Position numbers and translations under genes: made by a program
Notes under the pieces: generated by a model
Seen by the model: the letters and a program-made list of their open reading frames with translations, nothing else
The model's database searches: none
Told to the model about the DNA's origin: nothing
Assembly: GCA_946482295.1 (NCBI GenBank)
Contig: CAMLRB010000098.1
Span: 1-13,105 of the forward strand
DNA length: 13,105 nucleotides
Source: an uncultured Bacteriovorax sp.
GTDB lineage: Bacteria; Bdellovibrionota; Bacteriovoracia; Bacteriovoracales; Bacteriovoracaceae
Reading direction: 5' to 3'
In this document: positions 12,412-13,105 of the stretch, in pieces
Position numbering within the stretch: position 1 is the stretch's first letter
How the letters are laid out: each line of letters starts with the position of its first letter

Positions 12412-12948
12412 TTATGCCTTCGCTTCTGAGGACGAGGCAATATCTTGTGCTCCAGTGTTTTCTAAAAGCGATTTTGCTTCTTTAATCGCTTCATCAGATT
12501 CACAGTGAATAGAGAGAAGTATTCCTCCGTTCTTCACATGACCTTCAAATCTTTTGGCCTCATATTCTGGAATGCCTAAACCAATAAGCGCTCCACTAAT
12601 TCCACCAATTGTTCCGCCGACTCCTGCTCCAGCAACTGCGGCCATGATTGGACCTGCAGCTACAAGGGGACCGACTCCTGGTATTGCCAGGGCACCCATA
12701 CCTGCCAACCAACCAAGCGTTCCACCGAGAACAACACCAGTGCTAGCACCAGCAGTTGCTCCCTCTGGAGCTTTGGTTGATTTTTCATGGGCAAATTCTC
12801 GTGTTGAGTCCTTATCAGGCATCAAGACGGATATATCTGCACTTCTAAATCCGGCCATCTTCAATTTATCTACCGCCGTTTCCGTAGACATTCTGCTTTT
12901 GAAAATGCCGAACACTGATACTTTCTTTGTTTCGTCCATCATGTTCAT
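12412..12948 (-). CDS. YflT/DUF3341-like general-stress protein with glycine-zipper core
   Basis: A 178-residue protein in three parts. The N-terminal alpha/beta segment, residues 9-45 (KVSVFGIFKSRMSTETAVDK, then ADISVLMPD), is typical of YflT/'general stress protein 17M'-type sequences. The centre, about 64-126, is Gly/Ala-rich with repeated GxxxG spacing, predicted to insert in or pack on membranes. The C-terminal part (IPEYEAKRFEGHVKNGGILL, then SIHCES and ENTGAQDI) closes the ferredoxin-like fold seen in DUF3341-type proteins. Biochemical role is unknown; homologous groups are stress-induced. ATG at 12948 has AGGAG 7 nt upstream, formed partly by the stop codon of the BON gene 10 bp away, so the two are one operon. 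A terminator follows. A codon-rich open frame on the other strand is a shadow. Confidence 0.8.
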   Translation of the reverse strand: MNMMDETKKVSVFGIFKSRMSTETAVDKLKMAGFRSADISVLMPDKDSTREFAHEKSTKAPEGATAGASTGVVLGGTLGWLAGMGALAIPGVGPLVAAGPIMAAVAGAGVGGTIGGISGALIGLGIPEYEAKRFEGHVKNGGILLSIHCESDEAIKEAKSLLENTGAQDIASSSEAKA

Positions 12949-12958
12949 GAACTAACTC

Positions 12959-13105
12959 CTACTTCGTCACCACAATCTGATTATGCAGACGATGCTTAGG
13001 CGCAATTGTTGTTGCAATCGACACGAGTTTTGCTTTTTCAGCTTTAGTTTTCACTGGTCCCTTTAAGGTGACGTCCGATCCTCTCACGATAATTTTTACG
13101 TTTTT
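12959..13105 (-). CDS. BON-domain protein, C-terminal 48 residues (5' end outside window)
   Basis: The readable end contains NVKIIVRGSDVTLKGPVKTK followed by EKAKLVSIATTIAPKHRLHN and the end QIVVTK. This is the standard BON pattern: a beta strand, the 'V.L.G.V.' hairpin, a helix with small residues, and a final strand ending in V-x-N-Q-I-V-V-like sequence. BON domains bind phospholipid surfaces and occur in OsmY-like periplasmic stress proteins. Whether one or two BON domains and a signal peptide exist lies outside the window. The gene is followed after 10 bp by the glycine-zipper stress protein. Confidence 0.8.
   Translation of the reverse strand, partial: KNVKIIVRGSDVTLKGPVKTKAEKAKLVSIATTIAPKHRLHNQIVVTK

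Noticed and set aside
12199..12429. 76-codon plus-strand frame
   Set aside because: It is the antisense of the better supported 44-aa membrane protein and of the terminator; no ribosome site precedes it.
12554..12955. 133-codon plus-strand frame, rich in Pro and Ala
   Set aside because: It is the complement of the glycine/alanine-rich stress protein, which has a family match and a good ribosome site.
1..13105. tRNA or rRNA genes, CRISPR arrays, insertion sequences, prophage or defence system
   Set aside because: No cloverleaf, spaced direct repeats, transposase, integrase or terminal repeats were seen. The 'phage holin' name in the first operon is a family label and does not indicate a phage.

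Overview
The window looks like chromosomal DNA of an AT-rich Gram-negative predator-type bacterium, most likely of the Bdellovibrionota (Bacteriovorax/Peredibacter-like). This is inferred from base composition, the number of secreted lipoprotein hydrolases and the small 'envelope' proteins; no rRNA or other taxonomic marker is present. No tRNA, rRNA, IS element, integrase or CRISPR array is visible.

Layout. 1-1298 (minus): a three-gene operon of small envelope proteins, in transcription order a YqjD-like hypothetical protein, a YqjE-like phage-holin-family membrane protein and a DUF3618-like protein cut by the window edge. 1359-2576 (minus): a TetA-like MFS efflux pump. 2715-8117 (plus): the centre of interest, two directly abutting lipoprotein genes. 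The first encodes a two-HKD phospholipase-D-superfamily protein. The second encodes a 1301-residue fusion of lipobox, two HKD half-sites, a lamin-tail domain (LTD) and a complete amidohydrolase domain. 8112-8969 (minus): a secreted endonuclease/exonuclease/phosphatase (EEP, DNase I-like) enzyme meeting the fusion gene tail to tail. 9117-11204 (plus): a CHASE-PAS histidine kinase without a neighbouring response regulator. 11188-11968 (minus): a 75-aa unknown protein translationally coupled to an isochorismatase-family cysteine hydrolase. 11969-12411: a region with a 16S-3'-end-complementary Shine-Dalgarno sequence, a 38-nt near-perfect hairpin, a possible 42-aa plus-strand ORF and a 44-aa minus-strand membrane protein. 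12412-13105 (minus): a YflT/DUF3341-like glycine-zipper stress protein preceded by the end of a BON-domain gene, closed by a good terminator.

Working together. The two lipoproteins and the EEP enzyme put three predicted secreted phosphodiesterases side by side, one carrying a domain family that includes nucleobase and nucleoside deaminases. A cell-envelope device for breaking down nucleic acid or phospholipid is the simplest reading, but the substrates are not visible from sequence. Both edges hold envelope-stress cassettes (DUF3618/holin and BON/glycine zipper). The most unusual items are the PLD-LTD-amidohydrolase fusion and the hairpin plus anti-SD element near 12.1 kb.
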